Notes under the pieces: model-generated
The model's database searches: none
What the model was told of the DNA's origin: nothing
Seen by the model: the letters and a program-made list of their open reading frames with translations, nothing else
Part shown: positions 7,642-14,775 of the stretch, piece by piece
Layout: each line of letters opens with the position of its first letter
Position numbering within the stretch: position 1 is the stretch's first letter
Assembly (NCBI RefSeq): GCF_900177625.1
Contig: NZ_FXAU01000009.1
Coordinates: forward strand, 1 to 64,000
Direction: 5' to 3'
Length of the DNA: 64,000 bases
Origin: Sphingobacterium psychroaquaticum
GTDB taxonomy: Bacteria; Bacteroidota; Bacteroidia; Sphingobacteriales; Sphingobacteriaceae
Program-made: the position numbers and the translations under genes

Positions 7642-7649
7642 TAGCTTTG
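7642..7649 (+). promoter_or_regulatory. -7 box of the aldehyde dehydrogenase operon
   Basis: TAGCTTTG fits TAnnTTTG. No TTG occurs 19-23 bp upstream; instead the promoter-proximal half of the putative AraC site occupies that position. The leader to the ATG at 7684 would be about 28 nt. Confidence 0.5.
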
Positions 7650-7683
7650 TTTTAGTTATAAACCCGTTTAAAATTAAGTGATC

Positions 7684-9186
7684 ATGAGTACGATTAAAAA
7701 ACCAACGTTCAAAGAACGTTATGACAATTACATTGGCGGCAAATTTGTCGCTCCTATCCATGGTAAATATTTCGACAATATATCCCCTGTTGATGGCAAA
7801 GTGTTCACACAAGCCGCACACTCCACCAAAGAAGATATCGAGCTTGCCGTAGACACCGCCAGCAAAGCTTTTGAAAGTTTCAGTAAAACTTCACCCACCG
7901 AACGGAGTATCATGTTAAACCGCATTGCGGATCGGATCGAAGAAAACTTAGAATATATCGCCGCTGTTGAAACGATTGACAATGGAAAGGCTGTGCGAGA
8001 GACTTTAAACGCAGACATTCCGTTAGCTATTGATCACTTTCGTTATTTTGCGAGTGTTATCCGCGCGGAAGAGGGATCCATCAACGAGCTAGACAAGGAT
8101 ACCGTATCCATTATTGTACACGAACCAATCGGTGTTATCGCACAAATTATTCCATGGAATTTCCCTATTCTCATGGCCGTTTGGAAGCTTGCTCCAGCGC
8201 TGGCTGCAGGAAACTGTGTGGTACTGAAGCCTGCAGAGAGCACGCCTACTTCTATCCTCGTCCTTATGGAACTGATTGGCGACCTGATCCCTGCGGGGGT
8301 GATCAACGTTGTGAATGGCTTTGGCTCCGAACTGGGCCGCACGTTGGTAACCAACCCTAAAGTTTCCAAAGCCGCCTTTACGGGATCAACTGCAACAGGA
8401 CGTATGGTTATGCAATATGCAACAGAGAACATCATACCTGTAACCTTAGAACTAGGTGGTAAATCACCCAATCTTTTCTTTAGTTCGGTGATGGATCATG
8501 ATGATGACTTTCTGGATAAAGCCATCGAAGGAGCTGTTCTCTTTGCATTGAATCAAGGTGAGATCTGTACTTGTCCCTCTCGCCTACTGATTCAGGAAGA
8601 TATATATGATCGATTTATTGCTAAAGTCATAGACCGTGTCAACAAAATAAAGGTAGGTGACCCATTAGATCCAACAACCATGATGGGGGCACAGGCATCG
8701 AAAATCCAGAAAGACAAGATCATGTCTTATATTAAATTAGGAAAAGAAGAAGGCGCTGAGGTATTAACAGGAGGTGATGAAAACGTATTGGGTGACGGTC
8801 TTGAAGCAGGCTACTACATTAAGCCAACCTTATTTAAGGGCACAAACAAAATGCGTATTTTCCAAGAGGAGATTTTTGGTCCTGTCTTAGCGGTGACCAC
8901 TTTCAAAGATGAGGCGGAAGCCATCGCGATTGCCAATGATACGATGTATGGATTAGGAGCCGGTGTATGGACCCGCGATGCACATCAACTGTATCAGATT
9001 CCGCGCGCCATACAAGCCGGACGTGTGTGGGTGAACCAGTACCACTCTTACCCTGCAGGCGCTCCATTTGGTGGTTACAAACAATCTGGAATAGGGCGAG
9101 AGAATCACAAAATGATGTTGGATCATTACCGTCAGACAAAAAACATGCTCGTATCATATAGCAAACAAAAACTCGGATTCTTTTAA
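7684..9186 (+). CDS. NAD(P)+-dependent aldehyde dehydrogenase (AldB/ExaC type)
   Basis: A 500-residue aldehyde dehydrogenase oxidising aldehydes (probably acetaldehyde or similar) to acids. Seen are the cofactor-contact 'IPWNFPILMAVWKLAPALAAGN', the general base Glu256 in 'LELGGKSP', the nucleophile Cys295 in 'QGEICTCPSR', and the C-terminal 'APFGGYKQSGIGRE'. I choose ATG 7684 over GTG 7678 because homologues begin close to 'MSTIKKPTFKERY'. It is followed by an alcohol dehydrogenase and DUF779, the arrangement of alcohol-oxidation operons, and lies divergent from its probable AraC activator. Family call is firm; the preferred aldehyde is inferred from context. Confidence 0.93.
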   Translation: MSTIKKPTFKERYDNYIGGKFVAPIHGKYFDNISPVDGKVFTQAAHSTKEDIELAVDTASKAFESFSKTSPTERSIMLNRIADRIEENLEYIAAVETIDNGKAVRETLNADIPLAIDHFRYFASVIRAEEGSINELDKDTVSIIVHEPIGVIAQIIPWNFPILMAVWKLAPALAAGNCVVLKPAESTPTSILVLMELIGDLIPAGVINVVNGFGSELGRTLVTNPKVSKAAFTGSTATGRMVMQYATENIIPVTLELGGKSPNLFFSSVMDHDDDFLDKAIEGAVLFALNQGEICTCPSRLLIQEDIYDRFIAKVIDRVNKIKVGDPLDPTTMMGAQASKIQKDKIMSYIKLGKEEGAEVLTGGDENVLGDGLEAGYYIKPTLFKGTNKMRIFQEEIFGPVLAVTTFKDEAEAIAIANDTMYGLGAGVWTRDAHQLYQIPRAIQAGRVWVNQYHSYPAGAPFGGYKQSGIGRENHKMMLDHYRQTKNMLVSYSKQKLGFF

Positions 9187-9200
9187 TTCCATTTAAAGCA

Positions 9201-9250
9201 ATGAACCACTGCCCGTTGATCGTATTACGAGGAAGGCCGCAGTGGTTCAT
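9201..9250 (+). other. Strong intergenic hairpin between aldehyde and alcohol dehydrogenase genes
   Basis: ATGAACCACTGC (9201-9212) is perfectly complementary to 9239-9250, a 12-bp stem closing a 26-nt loop that contains a smaller TCGT/ACGA hairpin. There is no T-tract after it, so it is more likely a processing or stability element than a terminator. It fills most of the 93-bp gap. Confidence 0.6.
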
Positions 9251-9279
9251 TCCTACCTTTAATCATGTAAAACATCATT

Positions 9280-10308
9280 ATGATTCCTAAAACCATGCAA
9301 GCTGCCGTTGTTCGTCATTTCGGACAACCGCTAAACATTGAAGAGGTCGAGGTAAAACGACCTGGAAGAAATCAGATTCTTGTAAAAGTAATTGCCAGCG
9401 GGGTCTGTCATACCGATCTACATGCGATCGACGGCGACTGGCCCGTTAAACCAAAAATGCCGTTGATACCGGGACACGAAGCTGTAGGATATGTCGCAGC
9501 TGTTGGCGAAGGCGTAACCAATGTCAAAGAAGGCGATGCCGTTGGCGTACCTTGGTTATACAGCGCCTGTGGCGGCTGTGAGCATTGTATTACCGGCTGG
9601 GAAACACTGTGTGAAAGTCAACAAAACGGTGGTTACAGTGTAGACGGTGGTTTTGCCGAATACGTTTTGGCTGATGCCCGTTATGTAGGACACTTACCGA
9701 GTAATGTAAACTTTTTAGAGATGGCCCCGATCCTCTGTGCAGGTGTCACAGTATACAAAGGATTGAAGGAAACCGAAACCAAACCTGGTGAATGGGTTGC
9801 AATTTCCGGGATCGGTGGCTTAGGTCATGTTGCCGTTCAATATGCCAAAGCCATGGGTATGCATGTCGCAGCGATCGATATAGCGGACGACAAGCTTGAA
9901 TTGGCAAAACGCTTAGGAGCAGACTTAACCGTAAATGCCCGTAATGTAGACCCCGGACAGTTCTTACAGAAAGAAGTTGGCGGAATGCATGGCGCCCTTA
10001 TTACTGCCGTCTCGCCTATCGCATTCAAACAAGGTATTGACGTTCTTCGTCGCAAGGGAACTATAGCCCTAAATGGACTTCCTCCGGGCAGCTTTGATTT
10101 ACCGATTTTCGAAACTGTATTAAAACGCATTACGGTTCGCGGTTCGATTGTGGGAACACGAAAAGATCTACAAGAGGCCATAGCCTTTGCCAATGAAGGT
10201 AAAGTAAAAGCAAATGTTACTTCAGCCAAACTAGGCGACATCAATGAGGTTCTAGACCGCATGAAGAAAGGACAAATTGAAGGGCGTATGGTTTTAGATA
10301 TGGCCTAA
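9280..10308 (+). CDS. adhP: Zinc-dependent alcohol dehydrogenase AdhP
   Basis: A 342-residue medium-chain dehydrogenase interconverting primary alcohols and aldehydes with NAD+. Catalytic zinc ligands are Cys43, His66-Glu67 (GHE) and Cys153. The structural zinc site is Cys97, Cys100, Cys103 and Cys111. The Rossmann motif is 'GIGGLGHVA' near 177-185. Length and motif order match the AdhP group of ethanol-active enzymes. It follows the aldehyde dehydrogenase, so the pair would take an alcohol to its acid in two steps. Hairpins lie both upstream (9201-9250) and downstream (10339-10406), hinting at differential expression inside the operon. Confidence 0.93.
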   Translation: MIPKTMQAAVVRHFGQPLNIEEVEVKRPGRNQILVKVIASGVCHTDLHAIDGDWPVKPKMPLIPGHEAVGYVAAVGEGVTNVKEGDAVGVPWLYSACGGCEHCITGWETLCESQQNGGYSVDGGFAEYVLADARYVGHLPSNVNFLEMAPILCAGVTVYKGLKETETKPGEWVAISGIGGLGHVAVQYAKAMGMHVAAIDIADDKLELAKRLGADLTVNARNVDPGQFLQKEVGGMHGALITAVSPIAFKQGIDVLRRKGTIALNGLPPGSFDLPIFETVLKRITVRGSIVGTRKDLQEAIAFANEGKVKANVTSAKLGDINEVLDRMKKGQIEGRMVLDMA

Positions 10309-10338
10309 CAAACACGTACTAAGTAAAAAAAGAATACG

Positions 10339-10406
10339 GTTTCATCCCACGCCCATAGCCGCCGCGATGGCTCCCCTGTAAGGCCGGGGTGAAACGGTTC
10401 TTTCAC
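10339..10406 (+). ncRNA. Candidate cis-regulatory RNA with two exclusive folds
   Basis: GTTTCATCCC (10339-10348) pairs with GGGGTGAAAC (10386-10395) over 10 bp with one G-U, enclosing a G/C-rich middle with an AGCC/GGCT hairpin. The same right arm can instead pair locally: GTGAAA (10389-10394) with TTTCAC (10401-10406). The two folds cannot coexist. The element ends about 20 nt before the DUF779 start, next to a purine-rich AAGGAAAGG. No known riboswitch class was recognised; a REP-type palindrome is the main alternative. Confidence 0.45.
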
Positions 10407-10426
10407 AGAGTAAGGAAAGGAAAAAA

Positions 10427-10801
10427 ATGACTGAACGACTTGCAGTAACGGATAAAGCAAAAGCACTTATCCAAGAATTGGTAACAAAACATGGCGACCT
10501 TATGTTTTACCAAGCCGGTGGCTGTTGCGAAGGAACGCAACCGCAATGTTTTGAAAAGGGCACATTTTTCCCTCGGATGAACGATGCCTGTATAGGCTTA
10601 GCCGAAGGTTTTGAATTTTGGGTAGATCGCGACTTGTTCGAGTATTGGCAACATGCACATTTTACGCTCGATGTTCTGGACGGCTTTGGGCCGGGAGGCT
10701 TCTCCTTAGAAACACCGCTCGGTAAGACCTTCAAGGTACACTACCGCATGTTTACAGAAGAAGAATTGGCTGATCTTGCTCCGGTACAGCGCAACGCTTA
10801 G
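10427..10801 (+). CDS. DUF779 family protein
   Basis: A 124-residue protein of the DUF779 family, often encoded beside ExaC-type acetaldehyde dehydrogenases; no biochemical role is established. It shows a Cys-rich patch 'AGGCCEGTQPQC' at about 31-42, a possible metal or redox site, and the conserved 'FTLDVLDGFGPGGFSLETPLGKTF' region later. It is third in the alcohol-oxidation operon but separated from adhP by a 118-bp gap carrying a structured element, so its expression may be tuned separately. The purine-rich stretch 8-17 bp before the ATG looks like an unusually good ribosome-binding site for this phylum. Confidence 0.85.
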   Translation: MTERLAVTDKAKALIQELVTKHGDLMFYQAGGCCEGTQPQCFEKGTFFPRMNDACIGLAEGFEFWVDRDLFEYWQHAHFTLDVLDGFGPGGFSLETPLGKTFKVHYRMFTEEELADLAPVQRNA

Positions 10802-10824
10802 CCAATTCTTCTCATCTTCGTTTA

Positions 10825-11226
10825 TTAAGCAACATCAAGATCGCTTAATACAGGGATAGGTGTTTTATTTTCGTCAAGGGCTACAAAGGTAAACATCCCT
10901 TGAATAGCCAACTCACGTCCATCCTCATACATTTTTTCCAGATAGATTTCTACCTTTACCTTTAAGCTGGTGCGCCCCACACTCTCCACACGCGCTACAG
11001 CCTCAATAATACTTCCCGAAGGAATCGCTTTTTCAAAATTGATCTTATCACTCGAAACGGTCACCAATCGCTTGCGGCAAAAACGCGTGGCAGCCATAAA
11101 AGATACCTCATCCATAATAGCCATCGCTTTACCACCAAAAAGCGTATCGTGATGATTGGTAAGAAATGGAAATACTGTAGTAAAAACACGTGTTTCAGAC
11201 GTATTTATTCGCTCCTCAATTGTCAT
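10825..11226 (-). CDS. Acyl-CoA thioesterase, hotdog fold
   Basis: A 133-residue hotdog-fold thioesterase of the YciA/BACH type that hydrolyses acyl-CoA to free acid and CoA. Conserved features are 'HHDTLFGGKAMAIMDEVSFMAA' (residues about 25-46), including the catalytic Asp in 'MDE', and 'SGSIIEAVARVESVGRTSLKV'. Length is that of a single-domain enzyme. It lies 21 bp downstream of the MutS-like gene and is probably co-transcribed with it; there is no obvious functional link. The physiological substrate is not predictable. Confidence 0.88.
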   Translation of the reverse strand: MTIEERINTSETRVFTTVFPFLTNHHDTLFGGKAMAIMDEVSFMAATRFCRKRLVTVSSDKINFEKAIPSGSIIEAVARVESVGRTSLKVKVEIYLEKMYEDGRELAIQGMFTFVALDENKTPIPVLSDLDVA

Positions 11227-11247
11227 TTTTGAATATTTTTGGCAAAG

Positions 11248-13062
11248 TTACGAATTTTCCGCCTTTTCAACATCGACGCCAATTCCTTTTAAAAGGATGG
11301 ATGCATTGAATACGGTACATTTTCCATCTTTCAGCTTATAGTCAAATAACATTTCTCCATCCACCACTTGAATATCAAAATGAAAATTCTGCACAGCCGT
11401 TGGATATTCTTCTGCCAAAGTGGATAATTGAAGGTCATGTGTTGCCACCATCCCCTTTCCATTTTCTGCGATAAGATTTTTTATAATAGCTCTGGAACCC
11501 AAATATTTATCCACCGAATTAGTCCCTCTCAACATTTCATCAATTAAGAAGAAACTATCTTTGTGTTCCGCCACAGTTTCCAGGATAAACTTCATTCGAT
11601 CCAACTCTGCTTTAAAGGTCGAGGTACTTTCATTCAGCGAATCTTTGATACGCATGTAACTAATGAGGTTATAAATCGGCAAGCTAAATTCGGCCGCACA
11701 AACAACGGCTCCCGTGTATGCTAATACCGCATTGATACCAATAGTCCGCAAAAAAGTACTCTTTCCGGCCATATTAGATCCCGTAATCAACGCAATGCGA
11801 TGTCCTTCATTCGTATAATCGTTTGCCACAGCATGCCCCGCAGCAATGAGCGGATGATTTATCTGCTTCGTGTGGATTTTATCGGAGAGAGGATCATCTA
11901 ACACTGTAGGGACGACCCAAGTTGGGTTATTCCGCTTTAATACCGCCAATGCATTGAGGGCCTCGAACTCCGCAACAACATCAAAAGCAACCAAAATACG
12001 TTCCTCGTATTGCGATTTCCATCGTACGATCTTTAAAACATATTTAAAGTCCCAAAGCATAAACATATTAAGGAGAGCCCCGACCAACATGTTATTTCGT
12101 GCATCTAGGTTATTAATTAGCGACGATAATTCCCGAAATGCAACAGACAGCTTTTGATTATCAAGCATCAATATCTGTTGAAGTTCAATATTTCTCTGTG
12201 CTAAAAATTTACGGTCTTCCACCATCGCTATTCCTTCTGCGTAAGCGCCTAACATCTGTCCCACCTTATCAATCTTACTCGAAAACAAGCTCACTTTACC
12301 GGCCATCCCCAGCGTCCAAAAAAGATGTATCAGCGCCAATCCACCTACATAGGGCCATATCGGAGAAACAAAAACAGAAAACAGTATCCCGATTAATAAC
12401 ACAAAAGGCGCAACAAGAACATAAACGTGCATGAACTTATTTCCAAAAGAGTGCGAAGAATCCTTAAAGTAGCGCGAAAGAAATGATTTTACTTCGATGC
12501 GTTGCGAGAGATTAAACAATAGTTTAGACTGAAAATTTTGGCTCCATGTAATATCTTCCGCCAGTTCCGAACTAGCCTCCTGTCGCTCCAAAATTTCCTT
12601 CTTTGTTCCCGCCTGTGCAAGCCAATTACTCAACCGTGCTACACCCAGCTTGGTCGCACATCGATTCAGTAACGTAAAAAGTGAAAAAGAACCAAAAATA
12701 TCGAGATCAGAACTATAGGGGTGTTTACCATTTTCAAAATCTCCCCCCTCATCGTACATCGTTTTGCGATGATCACGCAGCTCCATCTCATTGACATTCA
12801 CACGTAAGAAGGCTTGTTGATTGTCCCGTTCCTTCTCCAATCGACTTTGTCGCTTTATTAAAAAAGCAAACACCAAAACAATCAAAAGTGTTAAACCACA
12901 GACGAGTAAGATACTCGTTGTTTGAAAACTATAGAACAGCAATCCGCCGCCCACGAGAATAACGAACAGTCGAGCTAGGCTATTTTTATTAATAGCGCGA
13001 TCCAGCTGTTGTATCGTAACAGTTGCCTCCTCAATATGCTTTTTATAGGTTTCGTAAATCAT
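11248..13062 (-). CDS. Membrane-linked MutS-family ATPase
   Basis: A 604-residue protein whose C-terminal third is a MutS-type ABC ATPase: Walker A 'GSNMAGKSTFLRTIG', Walker B 'FFLIDEMLRGTNS', then 'GMVATHDLQLS'. The DNA-mismatch-recognition domain of true MutS is absent, and the N-terminal half instead has two hydrophobic stretches (about residues 27-69 and 205-255) likely to be membrane helices. Such short MutS homologues with membrane segments occur widely in Bacteroidota and are not part of classical mismatch repair; their role is unknown. It is probably co-transcribed with the thioesterase downstream and pcm upstream. Confidence 0.85.
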   Translation of the reverse strand: MIYETYKKHIEEATVTIQQLDRAINKNSLARLFVILVGGGLLFYSFQTTSILLVCGLTLLIVLVFAFLIKRQSRLEKERDNQQAFLRVNVNEMELRDHRKTMYDEGGDFENGKHPYSSDLDIFGSFSLFTLLNRCATKLGVARLSNWLAQAGTKKEILERQEASSELAEDITWSQNFQSKLLFNLSQRIEVKSFLSRYFKDSSHSFGNKFMHVYVLVAPFVLLIGILFSVFVSPIWPYVGGLALIHLFWTLGMAGKVSLFSSKIDKVGQMLGAYAEGIAMVEDRKFLAQRNIELQQILMLDNQKLSVAFRELSSLINNLDARNNMLVGALLNMFMLWDFKYVLKIVRWKSQYEERILVAFDVVAEFEALNALAVLKRNNPTWVVPTVLDDPLSDKIHTKQINHPLIAAGHAVANDYTNEGHRIALITGSNMAGKSTFLRTIGINAVLAYTGAVVCAAEFSLPIYNLISYMRIKDSLNESTSTFKAELDRMKFILETVAEHKDSFFLIDEMLRGTNSVDKYLGSRAIIKNLIAENGKGMVATHDLQLSTLAEEYPTAVQNFHFDIQVVDGEMLFDYKLKDGKCTVFNASILLKGIGVDVEKAENS

Positions 13063-13110
13063 GCGTTAAACTTAGATAAATTTGTCTTAAACGCAAAATA
13101 CGAGCGGTAT

Positions 13111-13767
13111 TTACCAGGCTTGATCACCTACAAGAGGTACAAATCTAAAGGTGTCCAATTCGATACGTTCAAAATCGTTTTCGCCCACCCGAAGGATCGT
13201 GACCATCTTTTGTGATTTCTCATCCCCTACCGGTATCACAAGCAAGCCCCCCAGGCGCAACTGCTTGAGCATAATTTCTGGCACAAAGGGTGCACCAGCC
13301 GTCACAATAATTTTGTCGTAAGGCGCATGTTGAGCTATACCTTTGGAGCCATCTCCCAAAAAGAAATGCGGTTTATATCCCATATACGGAAGTACTTGGA
13401 TGGTTCGTTGGTATAGTGCCTCCTGGCGTTCAATCGTAAAAACCTCTGCACCAAGCTCCATCAAAACACAGGTTTGATATCCCGACCCCGTACCTATTTC
13501 CAATACTTTATCCCCTTTTTTAACATGCAATAATTCGGATTGGTATGCAACGGTATACGGCTGAGAGATCGTTTGTCCGTCTCCTATAGGGAAAGCAATA
13601 TCCCGATATGCCTGATTCCAAAAAGTTTCGTCAAAAAAGAAGTGACGTGGCACCTTACCTATGGCTTGGAGCACGCGCTTATCTTCAATTCCTCGTTTTT
13701 CTAAATGTTTGACAAGCTGTTTTCTTGCTCCTTTTTCTCGGTAGTTATCTACAAATTTATACGCCAT
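13111..13767 (-). CDS. pcm: Protein-L-isoaspartate O-methyltransferase
   Basis: A 218-residue SAM-dependent enzyme that methylates isoaspartyl residues as a first step in repairing damaged proteins. Motif I is 'VLEIGTGSGYQTCVL' near 77-91; the family-specific 'QTISQPYTVAYQSELL' precedes it. Length fits. A TATTTTTG box at 13782 to 13775 lies just 7 bp before the ATG, so the message may be almost leaderless. The next gene on this strand is the MutS-like ATPase, 48 bp on. Confidence 0.93.
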   Translation of the reverse strand: MAYKFVDNYREKGARKQLVKHLEKRGIEDKRVLQAIGKVPRHFFFDETFWNQAYRDIAFPIGDGQTISQPYTVAYQSELLHVKKGDKVLEIGTGSGYQTCVLMELGAEVFTIERQEALYQRTIQVLPYMGYKPHFFLGDGSKGIAQHAPYDKIIVTAGAPFVPEIMLKQLRLGGLLVIPVGDEKSQKMVTILRVGENDFERIELDTFRFVPLVGDQAW

Positions 13768-13893
13768 TGTTCCTCAAAAATACCATTGTTAAGGCACATT
13801 TATGACATCAAAATACAAAATGTTTACATTCAAGCTTCTATAACTTCTCGGCTTTGGCTATATTCGTGACCTAGCTATTCACTTATTTAAAAC

Positions 13894-14757
13894 ATGAAAA
13901 GATTATTTACCTTCCTACTCGGAATGTTCGCCTTTTCGCAATTGATTTTTGCGCAGGTGAACCACACCCCTCCCCACGATGACGATGTTATAAAACTACT
14001 AGCGATCGGCAATAGCTTTTCGGAAGACGGCATCGAAAATTATTTGCATGAACTTGCTGCTGCAACAAACAAAAAAATGATCATTGGAAACCTGTATATC
14101 GCAGGAGCGTCTCTAGAACTGCATGTCAAAAACATCAATAAGGATGCATCTACCTACAACTATCGCAAAATATCTTTAGATGGTAAAAAGACGGTCACCA
14201 AGGATGTGAGTATTGCTACGGCTCTTGCTGAAGAAAATTGGGATTATATCAGCTTTCAGCAAGCAAGTCCAATGTCTGGAAAATATGATGTTATTAGTAA
14301 AAGCCTACCTGAATTGGTTGACTATGTTCGTAAACGCGTATCGCCACAAACCCAATTCGTTTACCATCAAACATGGGCTTATCAGCAAGATTCCAAACAC
14401 GATGGCTTTAAGCATTACAACCAAAATCAACTAACGATGTTTAACGGTATTGTTGATGCCGCGAAAAAAGTTTCGAAAACAGGTTACTTTACCTACATCA
14501 TCCCGGCAGGCACCGCTGTACAAAATGCGCGGACAAGCAGCATTGGCGACAACTATACCCGAGATGGCTATCATTTACAGCTCGATTACGGTCGTTTTAC
14601 CGCAGCCTGCACATGGTATGAAAAACTCTTTAAGGAAGATGTTCGTAAAAACCCTTACAAACCCGAAAAAGTAACGGACTTACAAGCGAAAATCGCTAAA
14701 CAAGCAGCGCATAAAGCCTGTAAGAAACCATATAAGATTTCAAAAATAAAGCTTTAG
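13894..14757 (+). CDS. DUF4886 (SGNH-hydrolase-like) secreted protein
   Basis: A 287-residue secreted protein with a signal peptide ending near 'LIFAQ' (about residue 21). The mature part matches DUF4886: 'LLAIGNSFSEDGIENYL' holds the putative nucleophilic Ser of the SGNH family, and the C-terminal 'TRDGYHLQLDYGRF' supplies the matching Asp-x-x-His pair. It is likely periplasmic and an esterase or deacetylase, perhaps acting on carbohydrate, though no substrate is established for the family. It stands alone, and its last two codons plus stop (Lys-Leu-stop) are encoded by the left arm of the terminator palindrome at 14748-14775. Confidence 0.87.
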   Translation: MKRLFTFLLGMFAFSQLIFAQVNHTPPHDDDVIKLLAIGNSFSEDGIENYLHELAAATNKKMIIGNLYIAGASLELHVKNINKDASTYNYRKISLDGKKTVTKDVSIATALAEENWDYISFQQASPMSGKYDVISKSLPELVDYVRKRVSPQTQFVYHQTWAYQQDSKHDGFKHYNQNQLTMFNGIVDAAKKVSKTGYFTYIIPAGTAVQNARTSSIGDNYTRDGYHLQLDYGRFTAACTWYEKLFKEDVRKNPYKPEKVTDLQAKIAKQAAHKACKKPYKISKIKL

Positions 14758-14775
14758 GGGTTCCCCTAAAGCTTT
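14748..14775. terminator. Bidirectional terminator that encodes both C-termini
   Basis: AAAGCTTTAGGGG (14748-14760) is the exact reverse complement of 14763-14775. The palindrome overlaps the ends of both convergent genes, so each reads Lys-Leu-stop from its own arm. Confidence 0.85.

Noticed and set aside
8043..8471. 142-codon open frame on the minus strand
   Set aside because: Antisense shadow of the aldehyde dehydrogenase coding sequence.
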